Source of the DNA: Trichoplax adhaerens
Lineage: Eukaryota; Placozoa; Uniplacotomia; Trichoplacea; Trichoplacidae
Reading direction: 5' to 3'
Length of the DNA stretch: 64,000 nucleotides
Assembly (NCBI RefSeq): GCF_000150275.1
Contig: NW_002060951.1
Location: 1,684,297 to 1,748,296, forward strand
The notes below the pieces were generated by a model. That model was not told the origin of the DNA, did no database searches, and saw nothing but the letters and a program-made list of their open reading frames with translations. The position numbers and the translations under genes are program-made. Position 1 is the stretch's first letter, and each line of letters opens with the position of its first letter. Below, one piece after another: positions 11,975 to 23,200 of this stretch.

Positions 11975-12160
11975 GACGTTCGCCACCACTGAGTATACCC
12001 TTTTACAGTACAGTACTGTAGTACTGTATGTACTGTAATTTACAACCATGTCACTGTTCTGTACCGTACAAGTGTCCTGTACAGTACATTGTACACTGTA
12101 CTGTACAGGATATGGACCGATTACTGTTTTGGACAGTACTGTACTGCAAGTTCTAACTTG
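11975..12160. repeat. Palindrome cluster at the SNRNP25 5' flank
   Basis: Multiple overlapping TACAGTAC/GTACTGTAC units at about 12003-12030, 12060-12110 and 12135-12150, immediately upstream of the SNRNP25 start codon and possibly within its 5'UTR. Confidence 0.6.
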
Positions 12161-13350
12161 TCTGTCTTAATTTCGAGAAAGTCAGAGATGGCTAAAACCT
12201 GGAGAGAAACAGAAAGAGAGCGCGTGCCTCCTCGTGTACGCAAATGCATTCCCTGCTATGAAAATTTTGATAATTGGCACCAGTGTTTTAGTCACTCGCT
12301 GATTTAAACGCTATTACAATTCAATGTATAACTACTGTAAATGGCATTATAATTTCATTCAGGATAAGGCACAGTAATGTAACATCATGCAGTAATATTT
12401 GCAACTGCGTTAAACAAATCTGCTGAATGGGAATACTGTATCATATCATGTTATAAAACTCCTGTAATGAATCGAGTGCGTAGTGGTATCAAAAATTATT
12501 ATTCTTTTATTAGTGAACATACTGTATATACTGTATATATACAATATAAGTGCTGTCACATTGTTACCATATGACATTTCGTCCAATGATAAAAAGATCA
12601 TACTAATAACTGATACTGAACCATGTCATGAGTTAATCTTAATGATACAGTATATTAGCTTAGGAATATAATTATACAGCAATTTCAATTATTTCGACAG
12701 TCGATAACAAATTTATAATTAATATCGAATTTAAACTCTTGGCTGTTATACTGACCCACACGTGAGAACTCACATGGACTACAAGAAATATTGTATTCCA
12801 TTATAATTATGCTATTTACCGCTATGCATCAGTATTTTTTCTCTTTCTAAATTTGGATTAAGCAAATAGTCCGTCGGCGTAACTAAAATCGATCTAAGGC
12901 ATGGTTGTACGCGCACAGCAGACTATGTCGGTTATTTGATACTTCCATTAATAACACAATTTATGATTAAGACATCTTCATTACCGAAACTTAAATAGTC
13001 TAAAATCGATATGCATGGCGAACTCAGACCGAATCGCGAATAGGTATAATATACACATGCCTAAATATCATGTATCCATAATTACTTACTGCAATATGCA
13101 TGGTACATTATACTGTAGTAAGATTATATACGCAGCTAACTTTCTTCAAATTTTAAAAAGTTTGTCTATAATAAGTTATTTAGTAATTGCAAAGATATGA
13201 CGCCTAAATACTGAGTGTGTTAAGCCAACATTACCAAATAGTGATGTAATCAAACAAAAAGTTGCAATACTCTCATATGAACCAAGATACGCTCTGCTAT
13301 ATAGTAAATCATTTGTTGAATTTTATGTTCATTAATATCGCTTTCAGTGT
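12161..13350. other. Intergenic, no gene recognised
   Basis: The ATG at 12189 opens a 39-codon ORF (MAKTWRETERERVPPRVR...) divergent from SNRNP25. It could be a first exon or chance; I do not recognise it. The rest is AT-rich without convincing exons. Confidence 0.3.
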
Positions 13351-13479
13351 TTAGTGCTTTCTAGTCTGCAAAGCAGCTTCTCTTTTAAGTACAGCAATCC
13401 ATGTCCTAGGTAAGCTTCGAATATCCCAATCTTCTCCATAGTTTATCCGAAGTTCTATTGTGTTACTTGCATAATGCAT
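13351..13479 (-). CDS. Small hypothetical ORF (42 aa) or terminal exon
   Basis: The minus-strand ORF runs from ATG 13479 to TAA 13351. Its second half reads NYGEDWDIRSLPRTW followed by a basic amphipathic stretch ending LQTRKH. The composition (Trp, Asp, Arg, Pro) looks coding, unlike nearby AT-rich noise. It lies 57 bp beyond the predicted stop of the CULT gene on the same strand. It could be a separate small protein, the last exon of an unknown gene, or an alternative 3' exon of the CULT gene; the splice phases I tried from that gene run into stops. No family recognised. Confidence 0.3.
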   Translation of the reverse strand: MHYASNTIELRINYGEDWDIRSLPRTWIAVLKREAALQTRKH

Positions 13480-13536
13480 TTTGCGATATGATATATTGCA
13501 AAGGCAGATAAGTTTGAACTTGTACGAACTATCTCA

Positions 13537-14622
13537 TCATGCTGCAAATGAAGGCGGCCCAAAATATGTAGAATAAGCGACTAGATGAAACAAAATCGCA
13601 AATATGTAGATCAGCAGCAAATAGGCGCTTCGTTTTAAGGTTTATCCAGTAAGACATAAACCGTTAACAGAGTGGTCTCGGTTAAACTTACAGTTTTCGC
13701 TAACAACTTGATCATAAATTAGACCTACGAACTGCGTTATAGTATTTTGACGAAGTTTAGGGGAAATATTTTTGAATAGCCTAATTAGCAAATTAACGCG
13801 AGATATTAAATTAGCTGAGATAAAACGATATAGATATCATGGAACTTTAAAATAACGACCACTTTCAAATTAATATTCACGCAACGTACCACCCAAGATG
13901 AATTCCACATTTTGGACAACTTACAACAGTCCAAGAGTATCCAGGAAACCACGAGAACTGATCAATAGGCTTCATGTATATATAGTTTTTCAAAAAATTG
14001 ATAATGCAACAAAATATGAACATATTACTTAATAGCAATATCTGCTAATAGCGAACTTGACAATTAAATGGTTACGAATGACTAAACACAATCGAGATTA
14101 GGGCTTTTACACTGGGCCTGATAAAAATAACGTAGCTAAAGCTGTGGCACTTAGAAACATTCGTATGGTTGCCATTATGTATTATCTCAAGCAGATTCTT
14201 ATTCATAAGTACCTCTGTAACCTGTTTTACATTTGCATCTTTTACGGTGAAAACGTTAAACGGTTGACCTATTCGTAGTTGATAAAATATTTACAGTTGG
14301 TAAAATGCTGTTTATACGAAATTTTTTATACAAATTAAAACTAACACATTGTTATCATTATTACGTATGTAATAACTGCAATTACTAAATCATATTAGTC
14401 TATTTATATGTCTTATGAAATATTGTATATTATGCATGAATAATTTGAAGTCAGTAATAAGATTTTGCTTACCATTTGGATTTAGAAATTTTTGGACGTT
14501 AATTGAGGTATTACCAAGCTTTGTGTGATTGATCGTCCTGTCAGCTTTATCAGTAGCCACATTAATCACAGCACTGGAATTCGTTAATTCAAAACCACAA
14601 TGACGACATAAAATTATCTCAA
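13537..14622 (-). CDS. CULT-domain protein (cereblon C-terminal domain type), N-terminus not found
   Basis: Exons by consensus and phase: 14622..14473, 14214..14159 (tentative), 13969..13890, 13780..13692 and 13580..13537 (tentative terminal exon, stop 13539-13537). The first has the zinc motif CRHCG and ends in FLNPN, matching the CxxC and NPxG of the cereblon thalidomide-binding domain. The third reads SWFPGYSWTVVSCPKCGIHLGW: the second zinc CxxC and all three aromatic-cage Trp residues (SWFPGYAW and GW in human CRBN) are kept. The fourth has SPKL then QFVGL, matching the FWGL end of the domain. The cage should bind a uracil-like or cyclic-imide moiety. I found no upstream LON domain, so this may be a CULT-only (often secreted) protein or a cereblon whose 5' exons I missed. 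Confidence 0.65.
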
Positions 14623-16989
14623 CTATGGTTGGAAGATATACAGATTAGGAATTAATTGAAAGTAGTGTTCCGGTACTGAATTGCTACATTTTGGAGATAG
14701 CCTGTTTTATTTACATACTAGGAAAGTCTTTCGCGTTCAACCACGTAATTGAAAAAATTACCAGCATGCATAACGACAAGAGGTTAGACATTTTTTTACA
14801 TAGTATTGCCCATAAACCACCATGAAACCCAAGACCAGGTTATCTTTCTTGTTTGTAGGTATAATAATTATAATTAACTTAGCATGTAAGCATTTACAAG
14901 CATTATTTTCAAATAATACTCCTTATATAAGATACTACAGTAATTAATGTTAAAGCAGCTTTCCGAAGGTAATAAGTAATTGGAGCTTTTAAAAGTGATA
15001 GTATTTACACGCTGCATTACAGGTTTTGATATTATTATTTTAATATGACAGTGGTAATATAGCTGCTTTTTAAATTGATGCAATGCAGCGTTGCAACGGT
15101 AAGATCATGGCCGTAAAAGAGTACTTGATATTAATTCCTTTCATACATTAGTTGAGACGTTCTACGTAAATAATCATAATACGTAAGTTAGGCATTTCAC
15201 TAATCTGTCTTAATGAACCCTTGCCATACGCGCAATTATTGCACGCTGATACTTTCTTATTAGACGTCTGTGTGTGCACCTTAAGGTCGTTAAGATTGTG
15301 CAGCATATAGCGTAAGGTACTCATATTTAAGTAAGAATAGTAGCGATATCGTTAACCTGAACAACATTCAACTGTATTAATGACAGATACTTAGACACTA
15401 AGAAAACAATATAGAAAAAGCCATTCATATGCGATGTATTGCCTCTGCCATAAGACCCAAAAGTATGAGACGTCAATACCGTACATGTTCTTGTAATATT
15501 ATATACTCGTATTGTACATTACATTCATTGATGACTGCCTACCTCAGCTCCTTGTGCCTCTATTAATGAACTAGTATATAGTATTATCCATTCTAAAATA
15601 CCAAGTTGAAAGTCTAAACAATATTGTTGTCATTTCCACCTTATAAATAACTGCTTTGCTTTCAAAAGTCACTGTTATACCTTTATTTCAATCTCATTAA
15701 ATATTATTAAAATTAGTAATAATGAAGCCTTCATATTATATTGCTGATAGTTAAATGATTAATTGGTATTACAAATACTAGTTACCAGTGTTGCGTAAAA
15801 TATCAATTTTTGCTTCCGATTTAATAAAGAACAGTAATTAGTGTACCAGCAATGTTGGGATTCTAGAGCTATTAGATCTGCTAACAGTTTAAAATAGGTC
15901 ATCTTACATGGTATAGATGTTAAATACATGTGCCTTATGAATCTAAACCTTTATATTATGTAGGTTATCATGTGCTGTACAATGTACGTTGTACAGTCAA
16001 GGGAATCTATTCTCAGTTTTATAGCTATAATTTTTCGCGCATACGTATAAAGTTGCAACGATTACAACACTAGCAATACCTTAGTGATGCTGGGAAAATG
16101 ACAACACCGTTGTACAGGGCGAAATTTATTAGCTATTAAGTAATCCCCAGTTACTATCGTGTACTGCTGTAGTTAAATATTTGATAAAATAAAATAAATT
16201 AATGATAGCCAACAGCTATCACTATCATCACTAACGATGAATAACATCATCTGTATCCGTGAATTACAAGTACTATTGATTGATTATTATAATTATTATT
16301 ATATAGTCACTTAGTCAGTATTTGTTGCTTTACAGCAGACAGTTGATAGTTAATTAAAATCAATTAATATCAAGTTACTAATTGCAAGTACAGTACAGTA
16401 TCAAATAGCTAGCTACAACTTTCCGCACGTATCAGAGGGCTTTGTAAAGGAAATCGACAATCAACGTATTTACTGTAGTACGCCTTCGTATAATTGCAAC
16501 GCAAACATCTACTTTAGAACGGCGAAGTTAATTATATAATATATAATCCATCTGTTGAAGTTCAGTACTATCAAAGACGTTCTACTTATCTTGAACTACT
16601 AGCCTACAAATTTGTTTTCGAACTTGAAATACGTGCAATACAAAATATACATAATATTTCACCTGCTAGTTGAGGCGCTGTACTTTCAAAAATTTTTAGC
16701 AAGTTGCACGTGCGCAGTGTTTGCTCTATGCCATAATACTGTCGAATGGAATAGAAATTGGAGACGATTACCGTTCTACGCTACAGGAGTGTTTCCAACG
16801 GTCCAATTACCCGCTTACAGCCTCCACATGCACAACTGACGTATTATATTGTTATTATTTATGTATACCTCTATATTGAAAACTAATGAAACAAATTTGA
16901 GCTGTGCAATGTCTGTCTACTCGCTTGGTCGAGAGACGTTTCCTTTGAACTTCTGAAATGTCTTCAATGCTCGTAGTGCACTGTCTTTA

Positions 16990-17100
16990 CTAGAACTGCA
17001 GTACTGTACTGTACGTACAGTATGTGGTACTGAGTACTGTAGCTTGCAGGGATTTGTACTGTAATACTTTAGTACAGTACTGAACACAGTACAGTACACT
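16990..17100. repeat. Palindromic TACTGTACAGTA cluster
   Basis: Repeated GTACTGTACTGTAC and TAGTACAGTACTG units in both orientations over about 110 bp. Confidence 0.6.
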
Positions 17101-17919
17101 GAATAGAGTACAAATCTCTACGTGATCGTATTCAAATTGTCTTGTAATAATACAGTATAGAGCAAAAATCGACCTTAAGTACTAAAAATTCAATTGCAAA
17201 TAAATCCCTTTATTGCATAAGTCTGTACTCGGTACAGTATCCGGATTCATGAAAATCAATTATAATCCTAATGTTGCAGTGATATACAAATAAAATTCGC
17301 AACAAAATCTATTTGCCATAACAAATAGGCTTCAATAATAATAGATTATAATTATCAACGGCGGTGTAAATCGAACTTGCTCACACCTTGTTTACCATCC
17401 CAAGAGTCCAAGAGTCTCACTCGGTTCCTAATTCAACATGTCTACTGTACAGTGTACAGTACTAAGAATTTATACTTGCGCCCGCTTGGTGCCCAATGCA
17501 CGTAGGATTTCCAAATTCGTGAAGCCTGGCATCCATGATGGATCTCATTTTAACATTTTAGCAATAATATTGATATGGTATAACATGTAATAAATTAGTC
17601 ATACAGTAGAATTTCTATAAATTATTTGATGACACATCAAAAATAATTTCGGATATCTGATACTGTCAACGTTGCGTTACAGTTAGACCAGACCAGACCA
17701 TGTAGACCTCTAGCTGCAGCTGCATCGATATTCGTAGAATAACTTTCTTAAACGAGTATAGACTGTACTGCTTGAAGACAATCCGGAGCCATATGCAGTA
17801 TTAAATGGGACCAAAAATTGATGAATACGTAATTAATTAATTAAAATGACAGAATAGAATAGGGATTGCATTTCACAGTAGGATGCTATACACTACAGTA
17901 TCGCATTTTTATTCGTGCA

Positions 17920-18091
17920 TGGACTGCACTGTACTGTACTGTACATTATACTGTACATGGATCTGGACTGGACATTGGACACTCATTGGACAGTAGAAGC
18001 GGATAGGGCGTACAGTATGCTCATCTGTGCTGGAGTTGGTAATGCAATTACAGTACTACAGAGTGTACACTGTACAGTACAGTACAGTATA
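17920..18091. repeat. Palindromic TACTGTACAGTA cluster beside the assembly gap
   Basis: Several GCACTGTACTGTACTGTAC and TGTACACTGTACAGTAC units lie immediately left of the N run. Confidence 0.6.
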
Positions 18092-18116
18092 GTGACTGTT
18101 TGTATTCAGGTACAAG

Positions 18117-18166
18117 NNNNNNNNNNNNNNNNNNNNNNNNNNNNNNNNNNNNNNNNNNNNNNNNNN
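18117..18166. other. Assembly gap (50 N)
   Basis: Exactly 50 ambiguous bases with palindromic repeats on the left and again from 18420. The round length suggests a placeholder, so the true length here is unknown. Confidence 0.95.
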
Positions 18167-18419
18167 TGTCGTCAGTTACTGACTGATGACAGCTGGGTGT
18201 CTTCTTAATATAAATTCGTATTTTTATCATTATGATTACCGTAACTGTAGACTGTATAATAAATAAATAAATAATAATTAATTATAATTAGTAGTTTCGG
18301 ACCGGTATGGATAAGTTGATTCTGTAACTTTGATCTCAAAGCCCGTAGCAGTGGCCCCTGCGCAGTAAACAGTGAGCAGGCTCAAAATGAAGTGGCATGA
18401 TTTTACGGTACTCAGTAGT

Positions 18420-19710
18420 AAAGTACAGTGTACACTGTACAGTACGTCCACTGTACTGTAATAGTGTACTGTACAGTGACTGTAAGTGTAAAGATACAGA
18501 GTTGGGAGAGTTTACCCACCTACTCAACCAGCTTATAATACACCTGTCTATGGTTTGGTATAAAGCTTAACTTGCCTTGGCTTTCCCCTCATTTGGCATC
18601 ATGAATATGCAGCGTTGCGTCACGTCGTTTACAAATATTGCAACATCTGCATGCACGTCCGTTGCGTACTATACCAGGGAGTCCTTTTTTTAGAAGTCCC
18701 TGACTGTGCACGTACAATACGTACAGTATACGCGTTCCTACTATCCATACTATAGACAATACTGATATCTGTGTCATCATGTTACAGTATTTCTATAATT
18801 AATTTAACATCTGCTGAACTACGAATGCCGTTACAACGTACAATGTGCAAAACTCTTTAATTGGTTTTACTTTACAGCAGACTACTGAGTGAATGTACCA
18901 ATATTGTAGTGCATAAGCAAGTTTGTCATGCGAGATAGTAAACTGCTAAAGTGTTTTTAACCAATTTTTCAAAGCTAAGCTCGAGCGCTGAGTAAGGCGG
19001 CGATAAGATGGTCTTGCCGATATATTTTTAAAGCAATGGAATATTCATAATAAAATATGCAATGTACAGTACAGTACATGAAATACTATACACTGTACAG
19101 TAAAATGAAATAGTTTTGGTGAATTACATTCTTATTTATGGGCATCGGTAGCCGCATTAAAGTTCCTCAATCTCTCTCTCCCATTGCCAAAATTGCAGTA
19201 TACAGTGTACAGTGTACAGTGTACAGTACAACAATTGTAATTGCTTTTGGACACGCGTGAGATTAACCACATGTGCAAAGGGCAGAGGGTCGTAGAGGCT
19301 TGGAGACAATATACAGTATACGAATAGCTAGTAGCTCGCACTGCTGCCGCGTAATGTTTGATGTTTATTTGTTTTATCGCAAATCATGGACTTGCGGGTT
19401 AACGATTAGCTTGTACATACAGTATACTGTACCTGTGCTGGTACAGGGACATTGCTTTTTGGAAGAAGCCTATAGACTACAATAGTGGACTCCGCTGTCG
19501 TATTGTACTGTACTGAAAAAACTAACTCGCACAGTGACAACGCACGCCAATAAAATACTGTACCAACACAAAGAGTTTTTAAAGCTGTCCTTTAGGACAA
19601 TTTTACTGTATCGCACATGCGTCGGCTGCACATACTAAATACGCTAACGTACTGCACTGTATCGTACTGGCGACAATTTGCTTGTACTGTACTATATGTA
19701 CAGTACATTG
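18420..19710. repeat. Dispersed palindromic repeat units upstream of Pumilio
   Basis: Units at about 18422-18481, 19064-19100, 19198-19228, 19412-19445, 19500-19515 and 19640-19708, mixing TACAGTGTACAGTG and GTACTGTAC forms. Confidence 0.55.
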
Positions 19711-20252
19711 TCCATTGGTACCGTGGTATAGTAGGACAGCTACGGGCATAAGGAGCATTTTTTTTTTTATCACCAAACACTACCACCAGTACAGCAAAGT
19801 AATATAAAACCATCGATCAGTGTGGTTAGGTACCACTGCGCAAGGATAGCTGGGATTGGCGGTAGCCATTATAATCTGTTGTCTACAATTCTTACAAGAA
19901 CCTGATGCTGGTTTAGAGCTATCAGGGGTCATCAGAACAGTATCGCAGGTAATCTTTCCTCATCCATGGTATTACTCCAATCTTGATAATATCTAGATGT
20001 TAAAGAATATTATTTCTGTTGTATTAGCTTTTTATTTGACCTCTAACTATCGAACGAAGGCCGTTTTACTAATGTTGTAGAACACGCCCCGTTCGAAAAT
20101 CATCGCCATTTTGAAATATGTCTATAATAGGACAATACCCTAGTGTTGTTAAATTGACTCTATACGTCGATTAATAGGAGTAAAAGAGCTCTTGTACCCC
20201 AGCTAACATTGGTGTCATTTTGTGTTCGTTGATTTAATTGTAGGTTAGTCAG

Positions 20253-23200
20253 ATGAGTTATCCATGCGTTCAGGGTATGCATGAGGTAGGTTGGGACGAA
20301 AATTCTTACGATAGCAGGCATCTGTCCAAAGTCGACGATACACCCAATACAGACTTATCCAATAGCGAGAAGAAAGATGGCCTTACCGATCATTTGTTTA
20401 AATCGCGCAAGAATTACCGCAACAATCAAGGCATAGACGACAATAAGAAAAGTTATAACTCGGAAGCGTGGTCTGTAGGTGATAACCAGATGAACCAACA
20501 GGTACAAGACTTGCTAGTTTTATATTTGTCAAATTCGTTTCAATCAAAGAGTGTTAATAATAATATAGTGTGTAGTTCGATCACAGACGCTTGTAGAATG
20601 ATAGATTATAGCACTTTAGCTCGTCATCAGTTGATGTTATAATTAGCTCAGGGTGAAACGCTTTCAACTACTGTACTAGGTGCATTTTTTGGTTGAATTG
20701 TTCCGATCTTGCTATTACCGCTTAAGTTTATTTAAGGCGAGATAGTTTTTTAACATTTGCCAATACGACAAGTTATTTCTCTGAATTTCAGTGCCGTATT
20801 GCCAGATGAGACTGACTGATGCTTTGGTCTCATCAAGATAGATATACTTGTACGACGGTAGCGTTGCTTGTGTACTGTATTAACGCTACTGTTGGATTCT
20901 AACTTTACCAGAACTCACGTAGGATAGCAAATTCAATTGCTACTAGCTGTTCGAAATAAGTTAAATACTCCAACACAATGCAGTATACTGAGTGTACAGT
21001 AGTGCTGCAATGTGCTATCGTTGTCAATATCAATCATTAGACTGGAGTTGATAATCGAAATATCGTTTCTAAGATTGCTTTTGACCATGTTGTAATGACA
21101 GCTGTATGACATTTATTATGGTCTGCTAGAGTATCCGCTTTAAATTTTTCTGTCTTTAAAACCGTTGTTAGATTTATAATATATTACTCATCTTACTTAA
21201 AAGAACAGCGATAACGATTTTTAACTGAATGACCTACATGAATAGAAATCATCGTTTGCAGCGCGTCGCTGTAATTTCACTGTAAATATGTTCCATTATT
21301 ATAACCACATCATACTTATACTGTATGCATATGAACAAGTAAAATCCTATTAGCTTCGTTAAAATATAAGCCTCATCAGTTCGTATTAACGCTCCGTTTT
21401 ATGTGGTTGAAGGTTTTAATTGTAAAGAATAGACTTGACGGTCAATACAGTAGGTCTTATTAAAGTCTGATCTCTCTTCTACTCTTTGCGCATAACAAAT
21501 GGTCTTGTTGTAGTTCACTAACAAAGAAAATTCATTCAGTGTCTTTGTGCTAATCTTACACAAGTTGAGTTTTATCCATCCTTATATATGAATTTTACCG
21601 CCATATCTACGCTTATGCAGTAAATATACCATCCATTTACTGTTGCTACTTCACGTTACGGTATAAAAGTAAACCGTATCGATATGATGCACTTGATTAA
21701 AAACGCCAAAAAAGTGAGACAATAGCTTAGAAAAAATTATCGTCCCCTTCGATATCGACATTATTCTTTTCTTTTTTATTATTTCGACGGTCAATCAGTC
21801 TAAAATTTAATTCGGGATGATTGCTTTGCGTACGGAGGCTACATCAAATTTATATGAAAGTGGTTGCATGAGTCAGGGTGAGAAGATCTTTACTTTACCT
21901 AAGTTATCGGTGCTATAGAAAAAAAATGTAGGAGTACTATGACCTTTTATCGAAATGTTAACGGTAGTACTGTAATTGATTTCTGTGTGCACATACCACC
22001 ACATGACGACGCTGACTTGAGATTTTTACATTCAGTCGCCGTCAGTGCAACAAAATACTGTAGTTCCTCAGGTAGAATCCGAATTTCATCAAATTAAAAT
22101 CGCCAAAGTACGTAATTGGGAAGTGATAATTACTACTTGACGGACGACCTAACTTTCCGTGCGTATGTCAATAACTGAGCGCATCTTGAGATTTTTTCAT
22201 ATCGTGGTAGCACCAGATGGTACTGTGTTGGCCTATTTTTTTCTCATATATTACCTTTTGATTGATATGTTAATATGGTCAAAGACTCTTTAACGGTGCA
22301 TTATTCTTGTTACATTGTTGTCTAATATTCGTAATTCGTTCGGATTACTGTACATTATATTGTACGGCGGATGATCTTCTTCGATATACAGTATTATATA
22401 GTAGCGTACTGTACAACCTGCTCTAGCGATATTTTACCATTAGAACGCTCAGAAATGTTGTTTGTTAGATAAGCTATCGTTATCTAATGTAACGTATTTT
22501 GTCAGTTTTATCCTTTTCTTTATCTGCTCGTTAATGTGTAAACCTTCCGTACATTATTAAAACTGCCGTGAAGATTCTTTTTTTTATAGTTAATACATTA
22601 ATAATATCTGTGGGTTACAAACAGCTTTTAACAGCTTCGACTAATATTGCTAGATCGTATTTTCATTTCGGGCGATCGTTTGACACTATGGTACTAGGAT
22701 GCGTAATTACTACAATGCATTAAATGTTATAAAAGTGTGATAATTTTTTTGTTATTGTTGTTTAACTTTTCGGTTACTGTGTATAATTTGCTAGAATACG
22801 TAATAGATTTATTCAGTCTTTAGTAAGAATTATTCTGTTGAATAAGATATTAATTCTGTGTGATATTCTCTGTAGATTGCGCCGGGTGCTAAAAAATTTT
22901 GGGAAGTCCACGATAATGACGACGATAGGAATCGAAGAACGTCGAACAGAGCCTTCTTTAGTGATCAATGGTGTACAGATCAAGCATGGGGCCCTTCAAT
23001 TACTATGTCGCAATCCGATCACGCCGTATCAGAGCCGATTGGTGTTAATCAATTAACACGGTATAACTTCTGCAATTATGAAACGCAATATTACAATCGC
23101 ACAACTAAAATTATTCTACTGGTGACATGCATATAATTACTCGAAGTGAAATTTGATTTTGTTGCTATTTCTTCTTTTAGTCCGACGGCATTTTCTCCAG

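Larger units (their letters stand above)
14623..20252. other. Long gene-poor region rich in palindromic repeats
   Basis: No confident exon was found. ORFs at 18048-18230, 18336-18527 and 19592-19813 largely translate the palindromic repeat. TACTGTACAGTA-type units form clusters from about 16390 to 19710. Other features are a TAGACCAGACCAGACC tandem at about 17684-17699, a 50-N gap, and a T10 run near 19757. Missing 5' exons of the CULT gene (minus) could lie here. Confidence 0.4.

Noticed and set aside
11975-12049. Upstream in-frame extension of SNRNP25 (25 more codons)
   Set aside because: The extra residues come from palindromic repeats (NYSTYSTTVLYC), and the ATG at 11974 fits the family.
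14822-14885. Plus-strand signal-peptide-like ORF (MKPKTRLSFLF...) ending at a GTAAGC donor
   Set aside because: It is attractive as a first exon, but no downstream plus-strand exon could be found.
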